Shown piece by piece: positions 36,506 to 45,995 of a stretch of 64,000 bases of DNA. The DNA comes from Legionella sp. PATHC035 (GTDB lineage: Bacteria; Pseudomonadota; Gammaproteobacteria; Legionellales; Legionellaceae), in assembly GCF_026191115.1 (NCBI RefSeq), contig NZ_JAPHOT010000001.1:2113501-2177500 (forward strand), read 5' to 3'. Position numbers and translations under genes: made by a program. The notes under the pieces are model-generated. The model saw only the letters and a list, made by a program, of their open reading frames with translations. It did not search any database and was not told the DNA's origin. Each line of letters starts with the position of its first letter. The first letter of the stretch is position 1.

Positions 36506-37477
36506 ATGCACGCTTTTCTTAATAGTTCTTTGCAATTAGGTTCTTTGACTCTAGGCAATCGATTAATTCAAGGTCCTTTGGCTGGTTATAGCTGTGCACC
36601 ATTCAGAATCTTATTTAATCGATATGCGTCACCTGCATATTGTGTTACTGAAATGAGTTCTGCAACAGATATTCTGTATAGACACTCTGCAAACTCACGT
36701 TACATTTACCGAGCGCCCGAGGAACAGATTCTTGCTTATCAAATTGCAGGCACCGAGCCGCACATTCTGGCACAAGCAGCTCAACGGTTGCAGCTCCATG
36801 GCGCCGATATCATTGATATAAATTGTGGATGTCCTAAACCTAAAATACGTAAAAAGGGGGCGGGAAGCGCCTTGCTGGAAGTTCCAGAGCGATTGATTCA
36901 AATTATAAAAGAAGTTCGCGCTGCAATTACTATTCCTTTAACGATTAAAATTCGAATACAAGGTAATAAACAGGATCTTGTACTGGCGAAGCAAATTGAA
37001 GAAGCGGGAGCGGATGCCCTGATTGTGCATGGGCGGCGTTGGCTTGACGACTACGATGTGGCCTCTGATTTACAGCAAATCGCGCAAATCAAACGCGGCA
37101 TTACTATTCCTGTGATTGCCAATGGCGATATTCACGATGTGACCAGTTTACAAAGAGCAATCGAAGTAAGTGGTTGTGATGCGTACATGATATCGCGCGC
37201 AGGAACTGGTAAGCCTTGGCTTTATCAGGAGTTACTGCAACAATCCCACGGTGCTGTGAGCCTCGATGAAAAAATTAATTTATTTATGTACCACTTACAG
37301 GGTCTTGCTGCTTTAGAGAATGAATATAAAGCAATTTTGCAAAGTAAATCTTTAGTACGTTACTATTTTCGCTCAATGTTTGATGCGTCATTGTTGCAAC
37401 GCTTTTATCAATTGGACTCTCTAGAAAAAATACATCAATTCTTTGCTCTATTTACCCCAGATACAGTAATTATTTAA
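36506..37477 (+). CDS. tRNA-dihydrouridine synthase (DusC-like)
   Basis: 323 residues. FMN-dependent reduction of uridine to dihydrouridine in tRNA. TIM barrel with the catalytic Cys in DINCGCPKPKIRKKGAGSALL (shown here as INCGCPKPKIRKKGAG), FMN-binding LIVHGRRW and VIANGDIHD, and ISRAGTGKPWL. The sequence resembles DusC more than DusA/DusB, with R replaced forms of the barrel start. ATG at 36506 is preferred to the adjoining TTG. Monocistronic. Confidence 0.88.
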   Translation: MHAFLNSSLQLGSLTLGNRLIQGPLAGYSCAPFRILFNRYASPAYCVTEMSSATDILYRHSANSRYIYRAPEEQILAYQIAGTEPHILAQAAQRLQLHGADIIDINCGCPKPKIRKKGAGSALLEVPERLIQIIKEVRAAITIPLTIKIRIQGNKQDLVLAKQIEEAGADALIVHGRRWLDDYDVASDLQQIAQIKRGITIPVIANGDIHDVTSLQRAIEVSGCDAYMISRAGTGKPWLYQELLQQSHGAVSLDEKINLFMYHLQGLAALENEYKAILQSKSLVRYYFRSMFDASLLQRFYQLDSLEKIHQFFALFTPDTVII

Positions 37478-37539
37478 TGGCTATCACAAAAATGCTCTTT
37501 GTTCAATTCAATTGAAGCTGGCACATTTGAAGATAACCA

Positions 37540-39411
37540 TTAGATGAGATCACTATAATCTTGTTGATAAACATGCAGATGTTGTAATCGTTCGGCTACT
37601 TTTTGGGCTCCTCGCTGATCACCGTTTTCAAAACGAAGTTTAGCCAGATAATTGAGATAAAGCTCTATATAATCCGGAGGAATAGGATAATGAAGGCCGG
37701 CTTCCAAAATTTGCTGCGCGGAAAGCAGTTCTTTTTCCTCTACTAAGAAGCGGGCAAAAGTAAGTCGAGCCAAACAAAAATGGGGATTATTTTTTAGCGT
37801 CTTAAGAAAATATGCTTTTGCTTGCCGGGGCTCATTAAAGACTAAGCTTTGTAGCAAGGCCATTTGAAAATAAGAACGGGCAAAGTAGGGATTCATGGCG
37901 ATTGCCTGATTAATCGCATGTACCGCTTTTTCTGTCCAAGAATGACGTAGGTGCTCCGAGCTTGCACTCTGGATCAATTGGAGGTAAGCATCTATTTGCA
38001 GACTTTGAATTTCTACAAAATGAAATGACTTTAAAGCCTGGTTGCTGTAATGAACAGCCTGGCGAAATTGCTTTTCCTGAAGGGCGGTCTCCGTTTTCCC
38101 TATATAGTGTTCCAGGATTAAAAAACGGATAAAATAACTGCTTAATAATAAAAGAAATATCATGAGGCTGCTTTGTAAAATCCAAATACTTTTTCCAGCT
38201 GACAAGGAATAAATACGGACACAGCCCTCTTTCTTAAAGAAAAAATAGAGATATCCTAAACAACATCCCATGAGCAGATTCATGGGAAATACGTAGAAGT
38301 TGAAATCAATAATACTATGGCAAATTAAAGCACCTAATGCGGCAAAACAAGCCATCGCTTGGATACAGCTCGTGGGATTTTTATTTTCCTTTTTTAAGTA
38401 GCGGCTTAAATAAACAACGAAAGTTACCATCACCCCAAGTAAAATAACAACACCAGGAACTCCTGTTTCAATCAATATTTGTAAAAAGTCATTGTGAGCG
38501 TATTCGAGATTTGAGCCATCACCGGGTAAACTAAATGCAGGATAGTACTGTTTAAAATTGAAAATACCTAAACCGTACCAAGGGGTTATTTGCCATAAAT
38601 GCCATGCACCTTGCCAAATAACCAGACGTGATTTCTCATGAGCAAGTAAATCCAGCCGATGATGTATGGCAGGTTGAGCCAAGAGATACAAAGTGATTAA
38701 GGCCAGAACCAGAACTGCGGATAATTGAAAAATCGTTTTTATTTTTATCGCATGACGAGACAACGCAATTTCTAGTACCGTGAAAAAAATAAAACAAAGG
38801 ATAACACCGCGGCTTAATGCCGCGAATAAAGCAAAGGCGATGATGTATATACTGATTAAAAGAGAAGCCCTATGAAGGCTCTTGTGTACTTTGGATGGGG
38901 TTATCTCAATCAATTCATGATGATTTAAGCTAAAGAATTTTCCCATTAATAACAGGTTAACCATCATTAAAAAGGCTGCGGCAGTATTTTTACTTGCAAA
39001 AAATCCAGTAGGCATTGCATTTCTAACCAAGAGTTGCATCAGCGCATACACCGCACAGATCAAACCCAAAACCCAGAGTATCCTTAGCAAATTTTGCCAT
39101 AGCCATTCAGCAACAGAATTTTGAGCCACTAAAAAAAATCCAAAAACCCAGGCCGTACACTGGAAAATGCCGAAAAAAGCGGTATTGGGAACCCAGCCCA
39201 GCAGCGGCGGGATAGTTGTCCACCCAAGCCAGAGAGCCAGCCACAAGGTTAAGGTGGATGATTGAATCGATTTTGCAGGCCAATTAAAACCAATAGAACT
39301 CATAAGAACTACGAGCATCAAGCTGTAGCTGATCAGTAAAATAGAATAATCGCTTGTTCCTTTAAACAGAAACGATGCGATCAGCAGAAGGAAAAAGAGG
39401 GCTCCTACCAT
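37540..39411 (-). CDS. O-antigen ligase/polymerase-like membrane protein with TPR tail
   Basis: 623 residues. About 12 membrane helices, with a Wzy_C/O-antigen ligase block containing R-L-V-I-W-Q-G-A-W and W-Y-G-L-G-I-F-N-F and E-Y-A-H-N-D-F-L-Q. The C-terminal 200 residues are soluble, with about four TPR-like helical pairs (A-I-A-M-N-P-Y-F-A-R-S-Y; A-K-A-Y-F-L-K-T-L-K-N-N-P). In known proteins of this type, ligases add glycans to lipid A core or proteins. No other LPS genes surround it. Alternative: pilin or protein O-oligosaccharyltransferase (PglL-type). Confidence 0.8.
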   Translation of the reverse strand: MVGALFFLLLIASFLFKGTSDYSILLISYSLMLVVLMSSIGFNWPAKSIQSSTLTLWLALWLGWTTIPPLLGWVPNTAFFGIFQCTAWVFGFFLVAQNSVAEWLWQNLLRILWVLGLICAVYALMQLLVRNAMPTGFFASKNTAAAFLMMVNLLLMGKFFSLNHHELIEITPSKVHKSLHRASLLISIYIIAFALFAALSRGVILCFIFFTVLEIALSRHAIKIKTIFQLSAVLVLALITLYLLAQPAIHHRLDLLAHEKSRLVIWQGAWHLWQITPWYGLGIFNFKQYYPAFSLPGDGSNLEYAHNDFLQILIETGVPGVVILLGVMVTFVVYLSRYLKKENKNPTSCIQAMACFAALGALICHSIIDFNFYVFPMNLLMGCCLGYLYFFFKKEGCVRIYSLSAGKSIWILQSSLMIFLLLLSSYFIRFLILEHYIGKTETALQEKQFRQAVHYSNQALKSFHFVEIQSLQIDAYLQLIQSASSEHLRHSWTEKAVHAINQAIAMNPYFARSYFQMALLQSLVFNEPRQAKAYFLKTLKNNPHFCLARLTFARFLVEEKELLSAQQILEAGLHYPIPPDYIELYLNYLAKLRFENGDQRGAQKVAERLQHLHVYQQDYSDLI

Positions 39412-39497
39412 TTGATGAAGACGCGACGTAATAACTCACCCCCTGCCTACGTGCTGTGGCCTATCTGTGGAAGGCCATTTGGATCGGCCTTCAGAGA

Positions 39498-39518
39498 TGC
39501 CGCGGATAACCCGCGGCA
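39498..39518. terminator. GC-rich hairpin downstream of the porin gene
   Basis: tgccgcgg (39498-39505) with ccgcggca (39511-39518), 8-bp perfect stem, 48 bp after the porin stop. A second weaker hairpin (gaaggcc/ggccttc, 39470-39492) adjoins it. No T-run. Confidence 0.45.
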
Positions 39519-39565
39519 CATGCATGATTGGATAAGGGTAGTGCCAAGAGCAAAGGACTTTAACA

Positions 39566-40576
39566 TCAAGAAAGCCATTTTGCTTTGATAAAAGGACCAT
39601 CCAGGGAGAAATCATTCTGGGTTACAACGGTTGAAGGATTAGAGTTCCCTCCGGGAGGAAGAAGAAACATATCAAAATAATGTTGCCACATCCAACCGCC
39701 CATTAAGGTAAGTTGCCCGCTACTGCAGCTACCCCATTGATAGCTTAACCCTAATTGTGCTTCCAGTTCGGGAACGATATGGGTGCCTTTGGCTTGGGCG
39801 CTAAAAGGAAAAACATTGGGTCCGCTTATATTCGCCCCTGATAATTTTGCTTTTCTTTCGCCAAGGAGTATGGCGGTAGCAGTTTGAGCAAATACAGCAA
39901 AACCATGGTTCAGGTTATGAGCCATGTCTATTCCCACACGAGGGCCGGCACCTTGGAATTTCGTATGAGCCACTGATTCTTGTGTCAGAGTATTTGGTGG
40001 GAAGAAAATGACATTTTCAAAATCATACTCAGCGCGTTTAATCTTGGAGTTGACATATTGTCCTCCGCCATAAAAACGAAGATTTGTGTTTTCACCGAAG
40101 GAGCTGCTTTGTGCCAATTCAAGATTGACCGCATCAAAATAAGTGTCAAATCGCAAATTAGTAGTAATATCTGCTATAAATGGGTTTACCGCTGGATTTT
40201 CATTGATGTAGGTAAGAACACTACTGGAATGCGTTCCTCTAAAGTGCAACCAATTTAAATTCAGGTCATTTCCTGTATTAAAATGATAGCCTCCTTCCAG
40301 CAAAAAACCCCAATCCCAAGAGGATTTAATCGTATTGAACGTCTGGGTAATTGTGCCATCTGTTTGGAAATGATTTATAGTCAATGTAGGATTGAGCAAG
40401 TCTGAATTAGTGTTTGGTTGTAAATATAAAGCGCTAATACCTATTTCCCATGCATTGCATGGACAGGGAACGGTAACATCATCAGTTTCGCAAGAGGGTT
40501 TGATTACCCCCATAGCCCCAGCATGCAGCAAACTGGTATTTAAGGCAATAAATAGCAAAGCTCCTGTTTTTTTCAT
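39566..40576 (-). CDS. Legionella major outer membrane protein-like porin
   Basis: 336 residues with signal peptide (LLFIALNTSLLHA) and a beta-barrel of alternating hydrophobic residues. The start of the mature part (CPCNAWEIGISALYLQP) and WDWGFLLEGGYHFNTGNDLNLNWLHF, RVGIDMAHNL are the hallmarks of the Legionella MOMP family (Lpg1974-like). Forms pores in the outer membrane. AAGGAG about 11 bp before the ATG. This is the strongest taxonomic marker in the window. Confidence 0.9.
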   Translation of the reverse strand: MKKTGALLFIALNTSLLHAGAMGVIKPSCETDDVTVPCPCNAWEIGISALYLQPNTNSDLLNPTLTINHFQTDGTITQTFNTIKSSWDWGFLLEGGYHFNTGNDLNLNWLHFRGTHSSSVLTYINENPAVNPFIADITTNLRFDTYFDAVNLELAQSSSFGENTNLRFYGGGQYVNSKIKRAEYDFENVIFFPPNTLTQESVAHTKFQGAGPRVGIDMAHNLNHGFAVFAQTATAILLGERKAKLSGANISGPNVFPFSAQAKGTHIVPELEAQLGLSYQWGSCSSGQLTLMGGWMWQHYFDMFLLPPGGNSNPSTVVTQNDFSLDGPFIKAKWLS

Positions 40577-40650
40577 AAAGTCACGGTCTCCTTGTGTTTT
40601 TAACTATTATTTAATAAGTTTCTTCATTAAGCAATGAGAGAATCATTTAT

Positions 40651-41406
40651 TTAGCCTAGCAAGCTTCTCCCGCCATCCACCTTAAGTATCTGCCCTGTGA
40701 TATAGGGGTTTTCAGCCAAAGCTAAAACCGCCTGGGCTACATATTCTGGATCTCCATGTTTTTTTAATGGTGTTTTCGCAATAATTTCGTCTTTTTTTTC
40801 TGGAGTGAGCGTATTGAAATGCTCAGGCCAGGCGGTTGCACCTGGAGCAATGGCATTGACCCTGATTTCGGGAGCAAATTCGCGGGCCAAGCTTTTCGTT
40901 TGCATTTCCAAAGCAGCCTTGCTTTGGCAATACACTGAGTACCCTTTCAATGGTTTTTCTGCATGGGTATCCGTTAGGTTGATAATGGCTCCTGAGTGTT
41001 TGGCCAGTAATGGACGCGCTGCAAGACTCAGTAAAAAAGGTGCTTTAACATGGACATTAAAAAGAGCATCCCAATCCGTTGCAACAAATGCAGTAAATTC
41101 AGTACGGATAAAAACGGAGGCATTATTGACTAATAAATCCAAACGACCGCTCCAATCTTGTATGGAGGTAATGATCTCATCTGCTGCACACGCTTCGGTT
41201 ATTTCTCTTTGTAAAACAAAGGCGCTGTTGGGTCGTTGCTCGTTTAAACTTGCTGCAAGAGAACGAGCTTCTTGCAATGAATGATGGCAATGAATGATTG
41301 TTCTATATCCTGCTGCATGCAGTGTTTTGACTGTTGCGGCACCAATACGACGTGCTCCGCCAGTGACTAAAGCAACCTTTGCTTCTTGTTTGTTTGTCGG
41401 ATTCAA
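40651..41406 (-). CDS. Pteridine reductase (short-chain dehydrogenase)
   Basis: 251 residues. Rossmann cofactor loop T-G-G-A-R-R-I-G, which is the PTR1/FolM form of the SDR glycine motif (Arg replaces one Gly; NADPH), catalytic Y-x-x-x-K in YCQSKAALE, and N-N-A-S. Reduces pterins or dihydrofolates to the tetrahydro form. Near the PTPS-family gene (42713), but divergent, with a repeat between. Which pterin is used cannot be read from the sequence. Confidence 0.88.
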   Translation of the reverse strand: MNPTNKQEAKVALVTGGARRIGAATVKTLHAAGYRTIIHCHHSLQEARSLAASLNEQRPNSAFVLQREITEACAADEIITSIQDWSGRLDLLVNNASVFIRTEFTAFVATDWDALFNVHVKAPFLLSLAARPLLAKHSGAIINLTDTHAEKPLKGYSVYCQSKAALEMQTKSLAREFAPEIRVNAIAPGATAWPEHFNTLTPEKKDEIIAKTPLKKHGDPEYVAQAVLALAENPYITGQILKVDGGRSLLG

Positions 41407-41460
41407 TGTATGTTCCCTATTTTTTAGATTATCCTGGGTTTTACCTATTCAAAAGAAGCC

Positions 41461-41544
41461 CCTCTCCCTTTTGTGGGAGATGAGCAGGGGCGAGGCCCTC
41501 ATCCGCCCTGACGGGCACCTTCTCCCCACAAGGGGAGAGGGGAA
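41461..41544. repeat. REP-like palindromic element (copy 2)
   Basis: Outer arms cccctctccc (41461-41470) and ggggagagggg (41534-41544) invert, with inner ccctcatccgccctgacggg and caccttctcccc. Same family as copies at 10279, 62670 and 63128. No gene. Confidence 0.75.
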
Positions 41545-41603
41545 TAATTTGCGCATGGCGGGGTTGCCCAGGTTTTTATCTGCAATTTTTTAAATGACTA
41601 ACT

Positions 41604-42716
41604 ATGAGTATATTACAAACTTTAAATACCTTACTGGCTCAACGCCAGTCAATTCCCTTTGTGGAATTCATGCAGTGTGCATTGTACGCTCCTAGCGAAG
41701 GATATTATAGTTCTGGCTTACAAAAATTAGGCGCACATGGTGATTTTATTACCGCTCCTGAGTTAACTCCTTTATTTGGTAAAACTTTAGCGAATCAATG
41801 CCAACAGGTGCTCATGACGCTTGAGTCTCCTGTTTTATTCGAATTTGGTGCGGGTTCAGGGGCTCTTTGTGTCGCTGTTTTAGAACAGCTCGAAGCGCAA
41901 AATGCTTTGCCAGAAGCATATTACATCTTGGAAGTCAGTGCCAATTTACAGCATCGCCAACGCGAACTTATCGCACAAAAGATTCCCCATTTAGCCCATT
42001 TAGTTATCTGGCTTGATCGCTGGCCGGAAGTCCCTTTTAATGGGGTGGTACTGGCGAATGAAGTCCTGGATGCGATGCCAGTACATCGTTTTATGAAAAC
42101 CCAAGAAGGGATTATGGAAAGTTATGTCACTCTGAATGAGCAGCAGCAATTAACTGAGCGGTTCGAACCTTGCCATAATCAACGCTTGTTGGATTATATT
42201 AACAACAGGTTATCGTTGCCTGATGCGCCTTATCTCTCTGAAGTGAATCTTTTTATTGATGACTGGATTCTGAATATTTATCAGATGTTAAAGCAAGGGG
42301 TGGTGTTCTTAATTGATTACGGCTTCCCCCGCCATGAGTATTACCATCCAGATCGTAATCAAGGAACGTTAATGTGTCATTATCAACATCACAGTCATCC
42401 GGATCCTTTATTACATCCGGGAGCGCAAGACATTACTGCACATGTGGATTTTACCCATGTAGCAGAAGCCGGACAACAAGTGGGCTTTCATATTGCGGGT
42501 TTTACGAACCAAGCCTCTTTTTTGCTGGCTAACGGTTTGCTAAGCTTATTGAATACATTAGATGACGAGTTAGAGCAATTACGGGCAAAGCAAGCAATAA
42601 AACAGCTTACCCATCCTAGTGAAATGGGGGAGTTATTTAAAGTAATCGCCTTGAGTAAGAATGTAGAAGTTTCCTTAAACGGATTTCTATTAAATGATAA
42701 ACGAGTGAGTTTATGA
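41604..42716 (+). CDS. MidA/NDUFAF7 family SAM-dependent methyltransferase
   Basis: 370 residues of the COG1565 family. Human/yeast/Dictyostelium relatives dimethylate an arginine of complex I; the bacterial substrate is unknown. Family block GAHGDFITAPELTPLFG, SAM loop LFEFGAGSGALCVAVL, and VLANEVLDAMPV plus VFLIDYGFPRHEYYHP are all visible. Its stop overlaps the PTPS-like gene by 4 bp (ATGA), so the two are translated together, with priA next. Confidence 0.9.
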   Translation: MSILQTLNTLLAQRQSIPFVEFMQCALYAPSEGYYSSGLQKLGAHGDFITAPELTPLFGKTLANQCQQVLMTLESPVLFEFGAGSGALCVAVLEQLEAQNALPEAYYILEVSANLQHRQRELIAQKIPHLAHLVIWLDRWPEVPFNGVVLANEVLDAMPVHRFMKTQEGIMESYVTLNEQQQLTERFEPCHNQRLLDYINNRLSLPDAPYLSEVNLFIDDWILNIYQMLKQGVVFLIDYGFPRHEYYHPDRNQGTLMCHYQHHSHPDPLLHPGAQDITAHVDFTHVAEAGQQVGFHIAGFTNQASFLLANGLLSLLNTLDDELEQLRAKQAIKQLTHPSEMGELFKVIALSKNVEVSLNGFLLNDKRVSL

Positions 42717-43219
42717 AGATAAAAAAATACCTAACCACAGTGGAATTACAAAAAGAGTCCATGAAATTTTCTGCTGGCCACACGACCATTTTCTCTGCAA
42801 CTGAACGAGAACCATTACACGGCCATATGTATGGCGTTTATTTGGCACTCACCACGTGGGTTGAAGAAAATGGGATGACTTTTGACTATCGTTATTACAA
42901 AGAACGTATTCATAAATTATGTCGTTATTTAAATCAAACCTTTCTGATGCCGCAATTTTCTCCTTTTCTGGAATATGCTGAAGATAAAGAATATTATTAT
43001 TTTACGTTTAACCACAAAAAAATCCCTTTTCTTAAAGAAGATGTGACTTTATTGCCCGTAACGAATATTACCGTTGAAGAGTTATCACGTTGGTTTGTGA
43101 ATGAGTTAATTAAAGATAAGGCAGAGCTGGATCGACATCGTATTGAACAAGTGGTAGTTAAGGTGTTTTCCGCTCCGGGACAATCAGCGAGCCATCAATG
43201 GCAAAGAGTGCATGAATAA
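42713..43219 (+). CDS. PTPS/QueD superfamily protein lacking canonical catalytic residues
   Basis: 168 residues of the 6-pyruvoyl-tetrahydropterin synthase/QueD fold (T-fold). The three zinc ligands are present: His23 (FSAGH) and His36, His38 (LHGHMYG). The catalytic Cys that sits four residues before the HGH is absent (Arg32 with Glu31/Glu33 around it), the Asp-His pair of the family (DHH-type) is N-Q (YLNQTFL, residues 72-78), and the C-terminal substrate-anchoring Glu is missing (VKVFSAPG). So neither classical PTPS nor QueD chemistry is expected. PTPS-III enzymes with active-site Glu make a folate precursor, but they keep the anchor Glu. Overlaps midA and priA genes. Confidence 0.8.
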   Translation: MKIKKYLTTVELQKESMKFSAGHTTIFSATEREPLHGHMYGVYLALTTWVEENGMTFDYRYYKERIHKLCRYLNQTFLMPQFSPFLEYAEDKEYYYFTFNHKKIPFLKEDVTLLPVTNITVEELSRWFVNELIKDKAELDRHRIEQVVVKVFSAPGQSASHQWQRVHE

Positions 43220-45500
43220 CAGCGATCGCGAACATTCTAGTGGGAAAAATTCGGTGTCAACAACTCATGATATCTCCTTAGAGTGTGTCGATGAAGAACG
43301 CTCTGAGAACAAACCCCAGGACAACGTGACTGTTTATCAAGTCTGCATTCCACACACCCATCGAGATGGTTTTGATTATGTCGCAGAAGGTTTAAACCCC
43401 TGTATCGGTGCTCGAGTGTGGGTTCCTTTTCGCAAACAAACTCGCTTAGGGGTGGTCATCGGTAAAGTCAATTCTTCGTATGATGTGACTTCTCTAAAAA
43501 GTATTGGTGCGGTTATTGATGAGCAACCTTTAATCGATGAAGCCATGTTGGCTTTATGCTCCTGGATTGCCAATTATTATCAATCGCCTTTATCTGAAGT
43601 ATTACCCCTGGCTTTACCTAAAAAATATCGATTAGGAGAACCTTGCCAATTACCTATGGGGGATTTTTATCAATTAGCATTACCTTTGGATGAGGCCCAA
43701 AAGCGTATCCCTGCCCGTGCGCGTAAGCAACTGGAGCTTATCGAATTCTTGAGTGCCCAAAAGGAACCCGTGGCGAAACATCGTTTAACCGAGCAGGGAT
43801 TTAATTCCACGCAACTTTGCAACTTGCTTGCAGCACAAGTTATTTCTTTGTCCCAGCACATCATGCTGCCAGAAAACACAGAGGCGTCATTATCATCCCC
43901 CTTAACACTTAATCTCGAACAAGCTGCGGCTGTAGCGGTAATCACGCAAGCATTACCTCAATATCAATGCTTTTTATTACAAGGGGTTACCGGCAGTGGC
44001 AAAACAGAAGTCTATTTGCAGGTCATCGCGCAAATATTAGCACAGCAAAAACAAGTTTTGGTTCTAGTCCCCGAAATCGGATTAACCCCGCAATTAGTCT
44101 CACGTTTTACCGCGCGTTTTAAGCAGCCAATTGCTGTAATTCATTCCAGTTTGAATGAAACGGAGCGACAAGTTGCATGGCAATTGGCCAAGGAAAGCAA
44201 AGTACAAATGGTGATTGGAACGCGGGCTGCGCTGTTTACTCCGATGCCCAATTTAGGACTCATTGTCATTGATGAAGAGCATGATGCATCATTGAAGCAA
44301 ATGGAAGGTGTACGGTATTCTGCCCGAGATGCGGCCCTAATGCGGGCGCATTTGGCCAACATCCCTATTATTTTAGGCTCAGCAACCCCTAGTCTTGAAA
44401 GCATGCATAATGTGAAGCAAAAGAAATACACCTTAGTACGTTTAAATCATAAAGCGCTTTCAATTACTCCGTTGCATTATCAACTCATCGATTTACGTTC
44501 GCAAACATTACAGCATGGTTTGGCAGCAACAACGTTACACGTCATTAAAGAGCATTTACGCAAACAAAATCAGGTACTGGTATTCATCAACCGTCGTGGG
44601 TTTTCCCCAGTTTTGTTATGCCATCAATGTGGCTGGATGGCTGACTGTCGTGCTTGTGATAGCCATTTAACTTTGCATAAACAGTTAGGACAGATGATCT
44701 GTCATCATTGTGGATTGACCCAAAAAACTCCAAGTCATTGCCACAGCTGCCATAGCATGGAATTGATTCCAGTTGGGGCAGGAACCCAACGCATCCATGA
44801 GTTTCTAAGCGCTTACTTCCCGGATACGGAAGTGGTGCGCATTGATCGTGATGCCGTACGTAAAAAAAACGCTTTACATGAGCATCTACACAAAATTCAT
44901 CGAGGCGAGGCCCAGTTAATCGTTGGCACCCAAATGTTAGCTAAAGGACATCATTTTCCTCGTCTCTCTTTAGTGGTTATTCTTGATGCAGATGCGGGAC
45001 TTTATAATCAGGATTTCCGAGCTCTAGAGCATTTAGGGCAGCTATTAATGCAAGTTTCAGGGCGTGCAGGGCGTGCAGACCAAGATGGCCAGGTTTTGAT
45101 TCAAACGCATTTACCCAACCACCCTTTACTTAATTTATTGATTCAGCAAGGATATGATGCTTTTGCGGATGCATTATTAACTACCCGCCAACAAGCGCAA
45201 CTTCCTCCTTTTCACTATTTGGCCATGATTAGGGCACAAGGAAAAGTTGCAGGGAGTGTATTAAAGTTTTTACATGCAGCGAAAGAGCAAATGCTAGAAC
45301 ACTCGATCACGGTGATGGGTCCAGCACCTGCTCCTATGCCACGTAAAGCCAATCAATATCGGATGCAACTGTTACTTAAATCCTCATCGCGAAAAAAATT
45401 AAAAAATGTGTTAACCCAATTACGAGAATGGCTTATGGGAAATAAATTAAGTAATGGTGTGCGGTGGAATGTGGATGTGGATCCTATGGATTTATCTTGA
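43212..45500 (+). CDS. priA: Primosomal replication helicase PriA
   Basis: 762 residues. Restarts stalled forks by unwinding 3' to 5'. The first 40 residues before YQVCIPHTHRDGFDY are extra and polar relative to E. coli PriA. Walker A QGVTGSGKTEVY, DEAH-type box VIDEEHDAS, and the eight-Cys zinc region (CHQCGWMADCRACDSH and CHHCG, CHSC) are present; helicase motif V-VI is in SGRAGR. The ATG overlaps the previous gene by 8 bp; an alternative start nearer the domain is possible. Confidence 0.97.
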   Translation: MNNSDREHSSGKNSVSTTHDISLECVDEERSENKPQDNVTVYQVCIPHTHRDGFDYVAEGLNPCIGARVWVPFRKQTRLGVVIGKVNSSYDVTSLKSIGAVIDEQPLIDEAMLALCSWIANYYQSPLSEVLPLALPKKYRLGEPCQLPMGDFYQLALPLDEAQKRIPARARKQLELIEFLSAQKEPVAKHRLTEQGFNSTQLCNLLAAQVISLSQHIMLPENTEASLSSPLTLNLEQAAAVAVITQALPQYQCFLLQGVTGSGKTEVYLQVIAQILAQQKQVLVLVPEIGLTPQLVSRFTARFKQPIAVIHSSLNETERQVAWQLAKESKVQMVIGTRAALFTPMPNLGLIVIDEEHDASLKQMEGVRYSARDAALMRAHLANIPIILGSATPSLESMHNVKQKKYTLVRLNHKALSITPLHYQLIDLRSQTLQHGLAATTLHVIKEHLRKQNQVLVFINRRGFSPVLLCHQCGWMADCRACDSHLTLHKQLGQMICHHCGLTQKTPSHCHSCHSMELIPVGAGTQRIHEFLSAYFPDTEVVRIDRDAVRKKNALHEHLHKIHRGEAQLIVGTQMLAKGHHFPRLSLVVILDADAGLYNQDFRALEHLGQLLMQVSGRAGRADQDGQVLIQTHLPNHPLLNLLIQQGYDAFADALLTTRQQAQLPPFHYLAMIRAQGKVAGSVLKFLHAAKEQMLEHSITVMGPAPAPMPRKANQYRMQLLLKSSSRKKLKNVLTQLREWLMGNKLSNGVRWNVDVDPMDLS

Positions 45501-45513
45501 AGGAGGTCGAGAA

Positions 45514-45909
45514 GTGGCTGAGTCGAAAATTGAAGTACATAAAAAAATTTTTTCCATCGCTTGGGGAGATATGGATGCACTGGGGCATGTAAACAATGCG
45601 CGCTATTTTGATTATTTTCAGGAAGCCCGTATTGATTGGTTACGAGAACTCAAGATTAGTATGACTGAAAATACAGGGCCCGTAGTAATTCATGTTGCAT
45701 GCACCTTTTTAAAACCGGTCATTTATCCGGCAACAGTGACTTTGTGTTCCCAAATTCACAGTCTGGGAAATTCCAGCATGATGATGAGCCACGATTTATA
45801 CCAGGATGAACTATTGATGGCCCAAGGCAGTTGTAAAATTGTCTGGGTGGATTATACGCAAAATAAATCGGTTCCTTTACCTGATAAAATTCGTAGAATT
45901 TTTAAATAA
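45514..45909 (+). CDS. Acyl-CoA thioesterase (4HBT, YbgC-like)
   Basis: 131 residues from the GTG at 45514, which follows AGGAGG by 7 bp; the open frame runs to 45454 inside priA and is not used. Hotdog fold with the 4HBT catalytic Asp in W-G-D-M-D-A-L-G-H-V-N-N-A-R-Y-F-D-Y. Hydrolyses acyl-CoA thioesters; substrate unknown. 13 bp after priA, last gene of the midA-PTPS-priA run. Confidence 0.88.
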   Translation: MAESKIEVHKKIFSIAWGDMDALGHVNNARYFDYFQEARIDWLRELKISMTENTGPVVIHVACTFLKPVIYPATVTLCSQIHSLGNSSMMMSHDLYQDELLMAQGSCKIVWVDYTQNKSVPLPDKIRRIFK

Positions 45910-45995
45910 AATCTCGCTAGAAATTAGCAACGACGTTGTTTTATCAATTTAAGTCTATACTCAATGGTATAAGTTTTAGGTGATGGAATAAACTT

